DNA from: JABDCI01 sp964475835
Lineage (GTDB): Bacteria > Verrucomicrobiota > Verrucomicrobiia > JABWAM01
Length of the DNA: 64,000 nucleotides
Reading direction: 5' to 3'
Assembly: GCA_964475835.1 (NCBI GenBank)
Contig: CAYYYL010000005.1
Location: forward strand, 60,923 to 124,922
Below are positions 1 to 7,658 of the stretch, in pieces. The translations under genes and the position numbers were made by a program. A model generated the notes under the pieces. That model made no database searches. It was not told where the DNA came from and was given only the letters and a program-made list of their open reading frames with translations. The first letter of the stretch is position 1, and every line of letters begins with the position of its first letter.

Positions 1-877
1 GAACTTGGATTCCGTCTTGAAAACGGGATTCGCCTTGGTGCCGGTATTGAGCCAGATCCGAATCGAGTTTGCAGAATAGGATCCATCGCCGACGAGGAGG
101 TCGGGAACGTTATCCCCATTCCAATCGAAGAGGAAGGGTGCGGAGTAATTGCCCACATGGATAGGTTCTCCCCCCTCCATCACCTTAAGGGCTTGATATC
201 CCGCTTGGGGATGGGGTGATGGGGCGGGGGCGAACCAACGGGGTTTGCCCATGGAGGTCACCCATTGGGGTTCCTGCCGGGAGCCCAGATTGAGAAGGAG
301 GCTCACGTCTCCTTCGATGTTTCCAAAAAGTATGTCGATTTTGCCGTCACCATTCCAGTCCACGGCATGGATCCGGGCCGCGGTTCCGAGATAAGTTTGC
401 ACGATGGTGGCATGATCGAACGCGGGTTGTCCTTTTTTTCCGATGTTCGGGTACCAATAAAGGTATCCGAGGGGGCTGGCGACAATTAGGTCCGGTAGCC
501 CATCGCCGTTCACATCAACGAAGGAAAGGGAGGGAGCGAACGGGGTTGGGGCGTAGCTGTTTCCTGTTTCGCGATTGAAGACGATGGAATTGCCGCGCAA
601 CACCCTCAGGTTCCCGGTGTTTTCCACGCCATCATCGAGATTAGAGAACGCCGTGGAGCGTTCGAATCCCCCATTGGTAAGAAGGTTTTTTGGGGGGGGA
701 GGGCTGGGNNNNNNNNNNCTTTTCTTTTTTTGATCTCGCCGTTTCGTGTTCCATTCCCCCTTTGGTTTGATGGTTTTTTGGGGGGGTTGGGGGGGGTGGA
801 GCGGCGAGGATGGAAAGTAGGGGAATCATGCAAAACACCATCGTCAGGGCTCTCCTGAAGTGAGGCCCTGACTTCAT
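1..877 (-). CDS. FG-GAP/VCBS-repeat secreted protein, 3' end outside window and interrupted by an assembly gap
   Basis: The gene starts at 877, where its ATG overlaps the DUF4159 stop by 4 nt, and opens with a signal peptide (MKSGPHFRRALTMVFCMIPL) followed by a proline stretch. After the N run the frame changes. In the frame whose codons begin at 708 the product reads NGGFERS, then three FG-GAP-type units with calcium-loop motifs VDVNGDGLPDL, VDWNGDGKIDI and DWNGDNVPDL. FG-GAP/VCBS units form beta-propellers in secreted or surface proteins. The gene lies last in an ExbB/ExbD/DUF4159 operon, so it may be an outer partner or cargo of that envelope complex (inference). The C-terminus is beyond position 1. 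The two parts join in frame if the low-quality duplicate around the gap is collapsed. Confidence 0.75.
709..718. other. scaffold gap (10 N), probably a false join of overlapping contig ends
   Basis: There are ten N. On the minus strand both flanks contain a C-run, AAAAAACC and then GGGGG. Aligning 719-752 with 677-708 without gaps gives about 25 matches in 35 positions, with mismatches in the 719-side copy mostly to A. The codon phase of the CCCCCCAAAAAAC segment is the same in both copies, so removing one copy restores a continuous reading frame. Ten N would leave the frame broken. I infer overlapping contig ends degraded by a homopolymer, not missing sequence. Confidence 0.7.
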
Positions 878-2247
878 CGGAAGTCCCCGTGTGGAAGGGT
901 GAGGAAGGTGTCCTGATAGCGGGTCAAAAGATAGATCACGGTATTGATGCCGAACTGGTAGCTGGCGATAATACTTTGACGATTCACGTTGCGAAAAAAT
1001 TCGTATTGGTTTTGCATCTCCGTGGATGAGGCTGATCCGGGGGTGTAGATTGCGCCATTGTGCTCAGTTGGAGAGTACTTATAGTGGGGGCCCCAACGCG
1101 GAAAGTTCACTTGTCGTCCAGGGCTCCAGTCCATGCCAAGATCAACTTCGTCCTTTGGAGTAAGGGCGGCTTCCCAGAGATCGCTGTAGGCGTTGAGAGT
1201 GTAGAAGACGGCGATTTCCCTGCCCACACGGATCGCCTCCACCGGCTCGCGGTAGAAGTTCATTCCCAGGGGGGGAGCTTTGAAATTAAAGTAGTTGTTG
1301 AAGACGGGATGGCGCGCATCGATGGTTTCAAAGTCACGATCGGGGAGAACCTTTTTCATTTCACGACGGATGGCAATGTCGAAGAGGCTGCGGCGACCCG
1401 GGCAGGCGTTGTCAATCCAGAGCGCGCCTCCGAGCATGAGGTATTCCCGAAGATTTTTTGCCTCGGGGTCGGTGAAATGAAAATCCTTGTGACCGGTGAT
1501 GAAGATGAAGGGGGGCTTCACTTTGTCGATCCATTCACGGCTTGCAAGGTTCAATGCCTCGGGAAGGAGATTGGCTTTTACCCGCCCCTGGCTCCAACGT
1601 TCAATTTGAGTCATCAGGTTGTAGAGGCAGTTCCCGTACCACCGTCCATCCGCAAGGACTCCAAAGTTGCAGTTCCAGTCACCCCCCGCGTACTGGGCGA
1701 CATAGCAGGTGAATTTAGCCACCGTCTGCCGTCCGCTGCCGGAGGCTCCCGCCCTGCCTCGTTCACCCGTGACTCCTGCCTCATGGAAGGTGCGCATGCC
1801 CTGGAGCCGGGTGAGGTCGGTTTTTTGAATGATGTCGTGAATGTTCTGCTCTGTCCGGACCGCCATGTTATCGGCGACGATCATCGGAAGGTCCGGTGGG
1901 GGCACGTTAAAGTCCGGCGCCAGTTTTGCCGTGGCGATCCGGTTGACGGTTTTGCTTGGATCTGCGGCCACTTTGACTTCCACGCGGTGTTCCGGTTCCG
2001 CGATGGTGGGTGGTGGGGGTGAGGGAGCTCCCTGGGGCATGGCCACCAGCACATCCCCTTCGCTCTGAAAAATCCCCTTCAAATCCAGAGACTCGAATAC
2101 GATGTGTCCTCCAAAAAGAAAGAGACCGATCAGGTGGAGGAGAAAGGCGATGAACAGATAGCGGGTGTTGACCACCCGCATCGCCCAGCGTTTCAATCGT
2201 GCCCGGGGGGAGGGATCGAGCAAGGGATCAGGATCGGGAAGCGACAT
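874..2247 (-). CDS. TonB-like membrane-anchored DUF4159 domain protein
   Basis: This 457-residue protein has a short cytoplasmic N-terminus, one membrane segment at about 29-50 (IAFLLHLIGLFLFGGHI) and a proline-rich periplasmic stretch (about 70-125). The DUF4159 domain runs from about 178 to the end, with a cysteine-rich start (CYVAQYAGGDWNCNFGVLAD) and the family block FIFITGHKDFHFTDPEA followed by GGALWIDNACPG. The N-terminal plan of TM plus proline linker resembles TonB. DUF4159 commonly sits beside ExbB/ExbD and MoxR-type genes in PVC and related bacteria, but its biochemical role is unknown. It is 20 nt downstream of an ExbD gene and overlaps the FG-GAP gene by 4 nt, so it is probably energised by the adjacent ExbB/ExbD motor to act on the cell envelope (inference). 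Confidence 0.85.
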   Translation of the reverse strand: MSLPDPDPLLDPSPRARLKRWAMRVVNTRYLFIAFLLHLIGLFLFGGHIVFESLDLKGIFQSEGDVLVAMPQGAPSPPPPTIAEPEHRVEVKVAADPSKTVNRIATAKLAPDFNVPPPDLPMIVADNMAVRTEQNIHDIIQKTDLTRLQGMRTFHEAGVTGERGRAGASGSGRQTVAKFTCYVAQYAGGDWNCNFGVLADGRWYGNCLYNLMTQIERWSQGRVKANLLPEALNLASREWIDKVKPPFIFITGHKDFHFTDPEAKNLREYLMLGGALWIDNACPGRRSLFDIAIRREMKKVLPDRDFETIDARHPVFNNYFNFKAPPLGMNFYREPVEAIRVGREIAVFYTLNAYSDLWEAALTPKDEVDLGMDWSPGRQVNFPRWGPHYKYSPTEHNGAIYTPGSASSTEMQNQYEFFRNVNRQSIIASYQFGINTVIYLLTRYQDTFLTLPHGDFR

Positions 2248-2267
2248 GCAAGGAAAAAGGCGTCAAA

Positions 2268-2690
2268 TTAAGAGCCGTTGAAGGAGATGTTTTTTACCTT
2301 CGCTGCCGAGCAGGCATTGAGCACATCGATCACACGGCGGTGGGGGACATTCTCCTCGGGGACGATCACGACGGGAATCCGGTCGTCGAAGAGTTCGATC
2401 TGTTCCCTGAGTTTTTCACGAAGTTGCCAGAGTTCCTTGTCCTGCGGTTTTCCAACGGGATCCCCGTTCATGGTGACGACTCCATCGGAGTCGATCTGGA
2501 TCTGCATATCCACGGTGGCATGGGCATCCGTGGCGCCCATTTTGGTTCCGGGTAACCCGATGCCGATTTCGTTTTCGACCTGCTTCAAAGCGACGGTGGT
2601 CATGAAGAAAATCATCAACACTAGAATCAGATCGATCATGGGCGCGATCTGGAAGCCGACATCGCCGTCCTGGTGTTGAGCATTCTGCAT
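2268..2690 (-). CDS. ExbD/TolR family biopolymer transport protein (first copy)
   Basis: This 140-residue protein starts at MQNAQHQDG. The longer open frame to 2813 only adds low-complexity sequence overlapping the neighbouring exbD. A single TM helix follows the family motif APMIDLILVLMIFFM, with the proton-carrying aspartate at residue 20. The rest is a periplasmic domain ending in the conserved RVIDVLNACSAAKVKNISF. ExbD/TolR forms the stator with ExbB/TolQ and couples proton flow to envelope work. The start is 4 nt downstream of the second ExbD gene's stop, so the two are surely co-transcribed and perhaps form a heteromeric stator. Confidence 0.9.
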   Translation of the reverse strand: MQNAQHQDGDVGFQIAPMIDLILVLMIFFMTTVALKQVENEIGIGLPGTKMGATDAHATVDMQIQIDSDGVVTMNGDPVGKPQDKELWQLREKLREQIELFDDRIPVVIVPEENVPHRRVIDVLNACSAAKVKNISFNGS

Positions 2691-2694
2691 GGGC

Positions 2695-3165
2695 TTATTT
2701 TTTCCTTCGGGTGGCCGACTCCCGCGAAAGGACGGAGAAGGTGATGTTGTCGACCTGCCCGGCGGCGCATGCGAGCATGACCTGCTGGACGAAGGAATAG
2801 GGGACATTCTCATCGGCGCGGACCACGGCCCGAAAATAGGGTTGATTGCTTTTTCTCTGGAGGATGATCTGGGTGATTTCAGCGGGATCGTGGATGGTCC
2901 TTTCCTCGAATTCGATGACGCCCTGTTGCCGGGATCCGATCCAACTGATATTGAGCAGGACTTCGGACATGGAAAGCTCCTTGGCCTTGCTGGCTGTCGC
3001 GACCGGCAGGTGAATGGGGAGGGTGGTTTTTGTTTTCAGAACTTCGGTGGAGGTGATGCTCATGAAAAACGTCATCAGGACAAGGAGCACATCAATCATG
3101 GGGGCCACCTGAAATTCAGGCTCCTCCATGGGAAAGACTTTATCGATGGACCGAAGGGAGGCCAT
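2695..3165 (-). CDS. ExbD/TolR family biopolymer transport protein (second copy)
   Basis: This 156-residue protein has the TM motif VAPMIDVLLVLMTFFM, with the essential aspartate at residue 25, then a periplasmic domain with AVVRADENVPYSFVQQVML. An internal Met at residue 13 is an alternative start. It follows the ExbB gene by 15 nt and precedes the other exbD by 4 nt. Having two diverged ExbD genes behind one ExbB is common in this group and suggests a mixed dimer in the motor (family knowledge). Its longer periplasmic part with IGSRQQGVIEFEERT distinguishes it from the first copy. Confidence 0.9.
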   Translation of the reverse strand: MASLRSIDKVFPMEEPEFQVAPMIDVLLVLMTFFMSITSTEVLKTKTTLPIHLPVATASKAKELSMSEVLLNISWIGSRQQGVIEFEERTIHDPAEITQIILQRKSNQPYFRAVVRADENVPYSFVQQVMLACAAGQVDNITFSVLSRESATRRKK

Positions 3166-3180
3166 GGGAAAGGTGGGGGT

Positions 3181-4137
3181 TCAACCCCATTGCAATTCGG
3201 CGCCGCATTTTTCGCAATGGGGGGATCCCGGTGCCACGGGGTGGTGACAGCGGGGGCAGGCATTGATGTTTTCGGAGCTGGGTTGAGGCGGAGGAGATTC
3301 CGGTGAGGGGCGTCGTCCGGATGCTGGGGTTGGGGCGGCTCCCGCAAGTTCGGCTTCAAGGGATTCACCAATATTGATCCCTGCCAGCTCCTCAAACCGG
3401 ACATCCACCATCAGCTGATTGATGATGTCCTCCGCAAGGACGACGACCAGTTGCAGCCGGTTGCGGAGGAAGTAGTAAAGAAAGAAGGCGGGGATGGCGA
3501 TGGCGAGGCCGCTTGCGGTGGCGACGAGTACCTCCCCGATGGCGGCGGCGAGCTTGGTGGGATCGCCGATTCCGCCGGCTCCAAGGGTCTGGAAAGCCTT
3601 GATCATTCCCATGACCGTGCCCAGAAGTCCCACCATGGGTGAGACGACGCCAATGCTGGATAGATAGGAGATTTTGGTCCGGTAGATCATACTCTCCTTC
3701 AAACTGTGATCGGCGAGAGCTGTTTCACAGGCGATGCGTCCACGCCCGATGCGCTCAAGTCCACGCCGTAGAATGTTGGTAAGAAAGCTTGGATGGGCTT
3801 TGCATATCCGCCAGGCTTGTTGATAGTTTTCCTCCGCGAAAGCGGCCCGCAGTTTGGGGATCACGCTGGCCGGGGCAAAGTTGGAGGTTCGGATACGGAT
3901 GAAGCCTTCGAGAATGAGGGCGAAGCATGCAATCGAGATGCCCGCGAGTGGCCACATGATCCAGCCCCCCTGCTTCAGAACATCCAGAAGGGTCCTGTCC
4001 TCGACATGGAGGGGAAGCTGCGGAGGGGTGTCTCCCTGGGCGATTGCAAGCAGGGGAAGGAATCCGCAAACACCTGCAATGAAAAGGGGTCGCCACACGG
4101 AGGATTTGAAGGGGCGAAGGAAGCGGGCAGGGTTCAT
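3181..4137 (-). CDS. MotA/TolQ/ExbB proton channel protein with C-terminal zinc ribbon
   Basis: This 318-residue protein has a signal or TM segment at about 16-34, a second TM at about 58-80 (MWPLAGISIACFALILEGFI) and the paired MotA_ExbB helices at about 158-228 (VVSPMVGLLGTVMGMIKAF and VATASGLAIAIPAFFLYYFL). Unusually, after a proline/serine linker the C-terminus carries a zinc-ribbon signature, C294-x2-C297 and C308-x2-C311 (ACPRCHHPV, HCEKCGAEL). ExbB pentamers conduct protons across the inner membrane together with ExbD. The gene overlaps the upstream TPR gene by 4 nt. A cytosolic zinc ribbon on an ExbB is not part of the canonical family and may recruit a partner. Confidence 0.9.
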   Translation of the reverse strand: MNPARFLRPFKSSVWRPLFIAGVCGFLPLLAIAQGDTPPQLPLHVEDRTLLDVLKQGGWIMWPLAGISIACFALILEGFIRIRTSNFAPASVIPKLRAAFAEENYQQAWRICKAHPSFLTNILRRGLERIGRGRIACETALADHSLKESMIYRTKISYLSSIGVVSPMVGLLGTVMGMIKAFQTLGAGGIGDPTKLAAAIGEVLVATASGLAIAIPAFFLYYFLRNRLQLVVVLAEDIINQLMVDVRFEELAGINIGESLEAELAGAAPTPASGRRPSPESPPPQPSSENINACPRCHHPVAPGSPHCEKCGAELQWG

Positions 4138-5009
4138 AGATTTGAGTCCTGGGATTTATTCGGAAGGGTTTCGAGCTTTTTTCGGACCATGGGCGCGTTC
4201 GACGCCGATGGGTATTGCTGAAGAAGTTCTTCGAGCTGGTCCCGGGCGCGGGGAATGTTGTTTTTCTTTTCGAACAGGAGGGCGCTTTCATAAAGCCCCT
4301 CGGCGATCGCATCCGGAAGGGTTACATAAAGCGTCGTCGCGCTCAGAAAGGAGTCGAGAGCCTTGTCCTGTTGCTTTTTCTGCAAGTAGCATTTTCCAAG
4401 CGTGATGGATGCCATGGCGAGGGCCTCGTCCTGAACCCGTGTGAGGGCTGGGTCTTTCGAATGGCTTTGAAGCAGGCTCTCAAGAATCTCCTGGGCTTCA
4501 TCGGTTTTTTTGAGCTCGAAGAGGGCGCGTCCTTCATGGGCGATAGCTGCATCCAGGAGGGGGCTTTGCGGATAGGCGGATCGAAATTGAGAGGAACGCT
4601 CCCGCACCCTGCTCCAATCGTGGGTGGCCGCATGAATGCGGAAAAGTTGGAAGAGCCCGTTTTCCGCCCAATCGATGGGAAGGCCTGCGAAAGGGATGAC
4701 AGCAGGTTCCAGGGTCGCCATGGCCTCGGCATTCCGGCCGGAAGCGGCGGCTTCCAATCCCTGGGTGATTTTTTCCGGGGTGGGCATTTCAATGTGATCG
4801 ACTTTTGATATCGGGAGACTGGTCGAACCTGAGGCATCCAGTTGAAGAATAATCTGACTTTTTTCAACACGAAGGATTGTTCCCACAGTGGGGGTGGAGG
4901 CCCCCTTGAGGAAGATTTTGTCCTCGGATTCCCCGCATAGGGGGACAGCAAAGACGAGGGTGAACAACAAGAGGGGCTGGGGCAGGTGCAGACCTTTCAC
5001 ATCATTCAA
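4134..5009 (-). CDS. secreted TPR protein heading the ExbB/ExbD operon
   Basis: This 291-residue protein begins with a hydrophobic signal segment (PLLLFTLVFAVPLCG). A short SH3-like stretch follows (VGTILRVEKSQIILQLDA), then TPR helices over about 80-285, including AIAHEGRALFELKKTDEAQEI and ALFEKKNNIPRARDQLEELL. The start is TTG at 5009, supported by GGAG five bases upstream; a GTG at 5000 is the alternative. It is the first gene of the minus-strand envelope operon and overlaps ExbB by 4 nt, a position like that of the YbgF/CpoB TPR protein in Tol-Pal systems. That analogy is inference; no coiled-coil YbgF head is visible. Confidence 0.8.
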   Translation of the reverse strand: MNDVKGLHLPQPLLLFTLVFAVPLCGESEDKIFLKGASTPTVGTILRVEKSQIILQLDASGSTSLPISKVDHIEMPTPEKITQGLEAAASGRNAEAMATLEPAVIPFAGLPIDWAENGLFQLFRIHAATHDWSRVRERSSQFRSAYPQSPLLDAAIAHEGRALFELKKTDEAQEILESLLQSHSKDPALTRVQDEALAMASITLGKCYLQKKQQDKALDSFLSATTLYVTLPDAIAEGLYESALLFEKKNNIPRARDQLEELLQQYPSASNAPMVRKKLETLPNKSQDSNL

Positions 5010-5094
5010 ACTATCTCCGAAATTTCATGAATCGAGAAAATTCTGGTTGAACCATGGCTGAAAAGATAGGGTCGGGCTGTATGCTCAAGGCATC

Positions 5095-5607
5095 ATGAAA
5101 CCCATCGTTAAGGCTGGCCTGGTTGGTGCAGGGTATGTGATCGCCTTTGCGATGGCGGCAGGGATAGTTGCCATTCACGTGGCGACGACAAACGGCCTGG
5201 CCAGTCAGGGTGCAAGTGGAATGTATGCCTTTGGGGATGGTCTGCTTTTTGGGGTGGTGTTTGCAGTGGCCTCCGTTCCTGCCACCGTCGCCGGACTGTT
5301 TTTTCTCAGGCCGTACCGCATGTTCTGGTCCGCACTGTCCGTTGGGGCCCTCCTGGTGGTTCTAACAGGGGTTGCAGCCCTTATGGACTATGTTGCATCC
5401 CGTACCGCGGCCCCTCATTCCTGGGTTCAGGATTGGTCGGCTTTGGCGGTGTTGAGAATCCTTGTGGCCCCATTGTTCGCCTCGGCGTTCCTTCTCTCGG
5501 GAGTCCTTGCTCCGAACCGGTCCGCCCGGATCGTGCTCCTCGTCGCAGCGGGACTGGAAGTGTTGGTTTTTGGCTGCGTCGCCTTGACGTGGCTTCGTCC
5601 CTATTGA
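5095..5607 (+). CDS. small integral membrane protein, function unknown
   Basis: This 170-residue, very hydrophobic protein has about five predicted membrane segments (roughly 7-29, 45-71, 78-100, 117-136 and 144-166). I do not recognise a family. It is divergent from the ExbB operon across an 85-nt gap and convergent with the transglutaminase-like gene, 10 nt away. The start ATG at 5095 has AAGG four bases upstream. No catalytic motif is visible. Confidence 0.7.
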   Translation: MKPIVKAGLVGAGYVIAFAMAAGIVAIHVATTNGLASQGASGMYAFGDGLLFGVVFAVASVPATVAGLFFLRPYRMFWSALSVGALLVVLTGVAALMDYVASRTAAPHSWVQDWSALAVLRILVAPLFASAFLLSGVLAPNRSARIVLLVAAGLEVLVFGCVALTWLRPY

Positions 5608-5617
5608 TCGGACGAAA

Positions 5618-7366
5618 CTACCGTCGAGTTTGTTGTTCCCGGAGTGTTTTGCGTGATTCCTGAAGAAGGGCCTCGACCTGATTTCCAATGGTGGAATCGT
5701 ATTTCATCCGATATTTGAAATCGGTCAGACCCCGAACCGCTTCATCGGCGTGTCCGTGTTGAAGACATTGCGTGGTGAACTCATGGGCGAGCTTGAAAAC
5801 CGTGCCCGATTCGGCGGGCATTTTCATCACGGCGTCGTGGAGGATGGTACGGGCTTTTTGAAATTCCTTCTTTTCGTAACATTCCTGAAGCTGGCGTTCA
5901 TAGACTTCGGCGCTGAGATCATGACGTTTGTTCCGGTTTTCACGAATCACCTGCGCGTCCAGGGCGGCGGCGGCCTTGGCATCCCCCTTGTCCCGCGCGA
6001 GTTCGGCGAGTTTGGTTTGACACTCGGTTTTGATGTCGGGATATCGGAGGAATTGCTGAGCCATGGCGTTGAGATGGTTGCTGAGCGCTTTGTCGTCGTG
6101 TTTTTCTTCAAGCAATTCCGTTTTCAGATTCCACGCATCGAGATTTAGCGGAGCCATGGAAATGCAGGGGGCGAGGGCTTCGAGGGCGGAATCCACATTC
6201 CCCTGTTTTTGAAACAGCTGTGCCTGGCGGAAATGCCGTTTTGAATTTTTGAAGTTGGGCAGGAGGTGGAAGGATTCCGCCAGAAAGGCGATATCGTGGT
6301 CACTGATGGGCTCACCGGTTTGATGATCCGTGGCCTGTCCGGTGGCGTATTTGTCGTACTGGTAACGGCCGCAATCCATGTCCCAGCGGTCCATGTTTTT
6401 CATGTATCCAAACCATGCGTGTCCCCCGCGGCGTCCCTGTCCTTCAAAGTAGAGCGTGGGGATCCCGTTGGCCTTTCCGCTCATGGCTGCGAAGTAGGCC
6501 TGATCGACACAGATCCCTCCCCGTTTTTTGATTTCCTGGAGCGAGTAGGTTCCACCCGGCCAGTTATAGATGCCGTTGTTGAATCGGTTGAGATCGTAAT
6601 TGATGTAGGAGAAGGCGCTTCCGAAGTTCCCCTTGGTGAAGCGGACGTTGGTCTGGGCCCAGCGCAATTCATCCAGGGTGGCGGTGGCATCGACCACGAA
6701 CTTGAGGTGCTCAGGGGTGAGCTTGAAAAGTTCGTAGTCACACAGGTGACGTTCGTCCGAATCGATCCAGAATTTATAACGTTCGAGAACGGATGATTTG
6801 GTGGGAGGAAGGTTGGACTCATCCACCTGGAGGTGGGGCCGTCGGGAGGGCGGTTGATCCCAGACGAGGGCCATGGCCACGGCGAGGGCGTTGTATTTTG
6901 GAAAATGGGAGGGATCAGCCTGATGAAAACTTTCAAGAAGCTTCATGGCTGTGGGAACATGGTCCTTGTCCGAGAGCGTTTCAAAAAAGCAGGTGGAGAG
7001 GGCGTCATCATTCAGGACCCATGAAATCGTATCCGGTTCGATCTGGAGACGGGTCGACTGGGCATCCAGCAGTTCGCACCATCGTTGAAGATTTGAGATG
7101 ATGCCCCAACCCTGGTTGCTTATCTCTTCGGGACTGGAGGATTGAGTCAGCCATGAGGATAGGGTTTTGGAGTGATCGGACCAGGTGTTGGTTGCCAGAA
7201 GGGAGGTGATAACGGGATGAATTTGCTCGGGGTTCCAGTGATCCAATTGCACGCCTTGAAGCGCCTCCTGCAAGGTCGATGCTGGAGGTGGAAGAGGAAA
7301 GGTGTCTTCCGCAAAGACAAAAAACGGATAGAGAAGGAGAACCATCACCCACGGAAACTTCAACAT
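5618..7366 (-). CDS. secreted transglutaminase-like protein with TPR tail
   Basis: This 582-residue protein has a signal peptide (MLKFPWVMVLLLYPFFVFAE). The central region contains a plausible transglutaminase-like triad: Cys286 in KKRGGICVDQAYFAAMSG, His316 in RRGGHAWFGYM and Asp331 in RWDMDCGRY. Preceding it is an alpha-helical stretch (about 25-250), and after it are TPR-like helices (about 350-575). In bacteria this fold is mostly a cysteine peptidase or amidase acting in the periplasm. The substrate cannot be told from sequence. The gene is alone on its strand, convergent with the membrane protein. Upstream is a non-coding stretch of about 290 nt holding a dispersed repeat. Confidence 0.8.
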   Translation of the reverse strand: MLKFPWVMVLLLYPFFVFAEDTFPLPPPASTLQEALQGVQLDHWNPEQIHPVITSLLATNTWSDHSKTLSSWLTQSSSPEEISNQGWGIISNLQRWCELLDAQSTRLQIEPDTISWVLNDDALSTCFFETLSDKDHVPTAMKLLESFHQADPSHFPKYNALAVAMALVWDQPPSRRPHLQVDESNLPPTKSSVLERYKFWIDSDERHLCDYELFKLTPEHLKFVVDATATLDELRWAQTNVRFTKGNFGSAFSYINYDLNRFNNGIYNWPGGTYSLQEIKKRGGICVDQAYFAAMSGKANGIPTLYFEGQGRRGGHAWFGYMKNMDRWDMDCGRYQYDKYATGQATDHQTGEPISDHDIAFLAESFHLLPNFKNSKRHFRQAQLFQKQGNVDSALEALAPCISMAPLNLDAWNLKTELLEEKHDDKALSNHLNAMAQQFLRYPDIKTECQTKLAELARDKGDAKAAAALDAQVIRENRNKRHDLSAEVYERQLQECYEKKEFQKARTILHDAVMKMPAESGTVFKLAHEFTTQCLQHGHADEAVRGLTDFKYRMKYDSTIGNQVEALLQESRKTLREQQTRR

Positions 7367-7502
7367 TTGGCCACCTTAGTTTAGGAAATATGAGCTTTCA
7401 ACTTTCAATAAAACCGAATTAAACCGGTAATGCAAAAAATAGGGTCAATTCGGGCAAGAATGTCGGTGTTGCCTCTGTTTGAAATTATTTTTGGGTTGTG
7501 GC

Positions 7503-7565
7503 TGAAAATCAAAGGCCGGTAGCCTGCCGCGTCCCTGCGGTAGGTCCGGGCGCAGGGACGCGCCC
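7503..7565 (-). repeat. dispersed palindromic repeat, copy 1
   Basis: An intergenic GC-rich element. It contains a perfect 11-bp inverted repeat (GCGTCCCTGCG at 7529-7539 and its complement at 7551-7561) and a 6-bp hairpin GGGCGC/GCGCCC. Its reverse complement is clearly related to 51984-52044. Both contain the GGGCGC-6nt-GCGCCC hairpin with the loop changed (GTCCCT versus GTCTCT), then CCGGAYCTRCCGCA, GGCTACCGGC and TGATTTT. This is a REP-like or MITE-like family. Confidence 0.75.
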
Positions 7566-7658
7566 GCCTACCCTTATTTTTCTGAAAGCGGAAAATGAGA
7601 CACTTCCAGAAGGTGGGTGGAATTGATTTTATAAAAAGACCAGGTAGCATCACGTTCC

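Noticed and set aside
1060..2022. 320-codon plus-strand open frame
   Set aside because: Antisense to the DUF4159 gene, which has a clear domain, TM segment and operon position; the plus-strand product has no recognisable motif.
2268..2813. longer ExbD start at 2813
   Set aside because: Adds 41 low-complexity residues overlapping the neighbouring exbD; the MQNAQHQ start fits family length.
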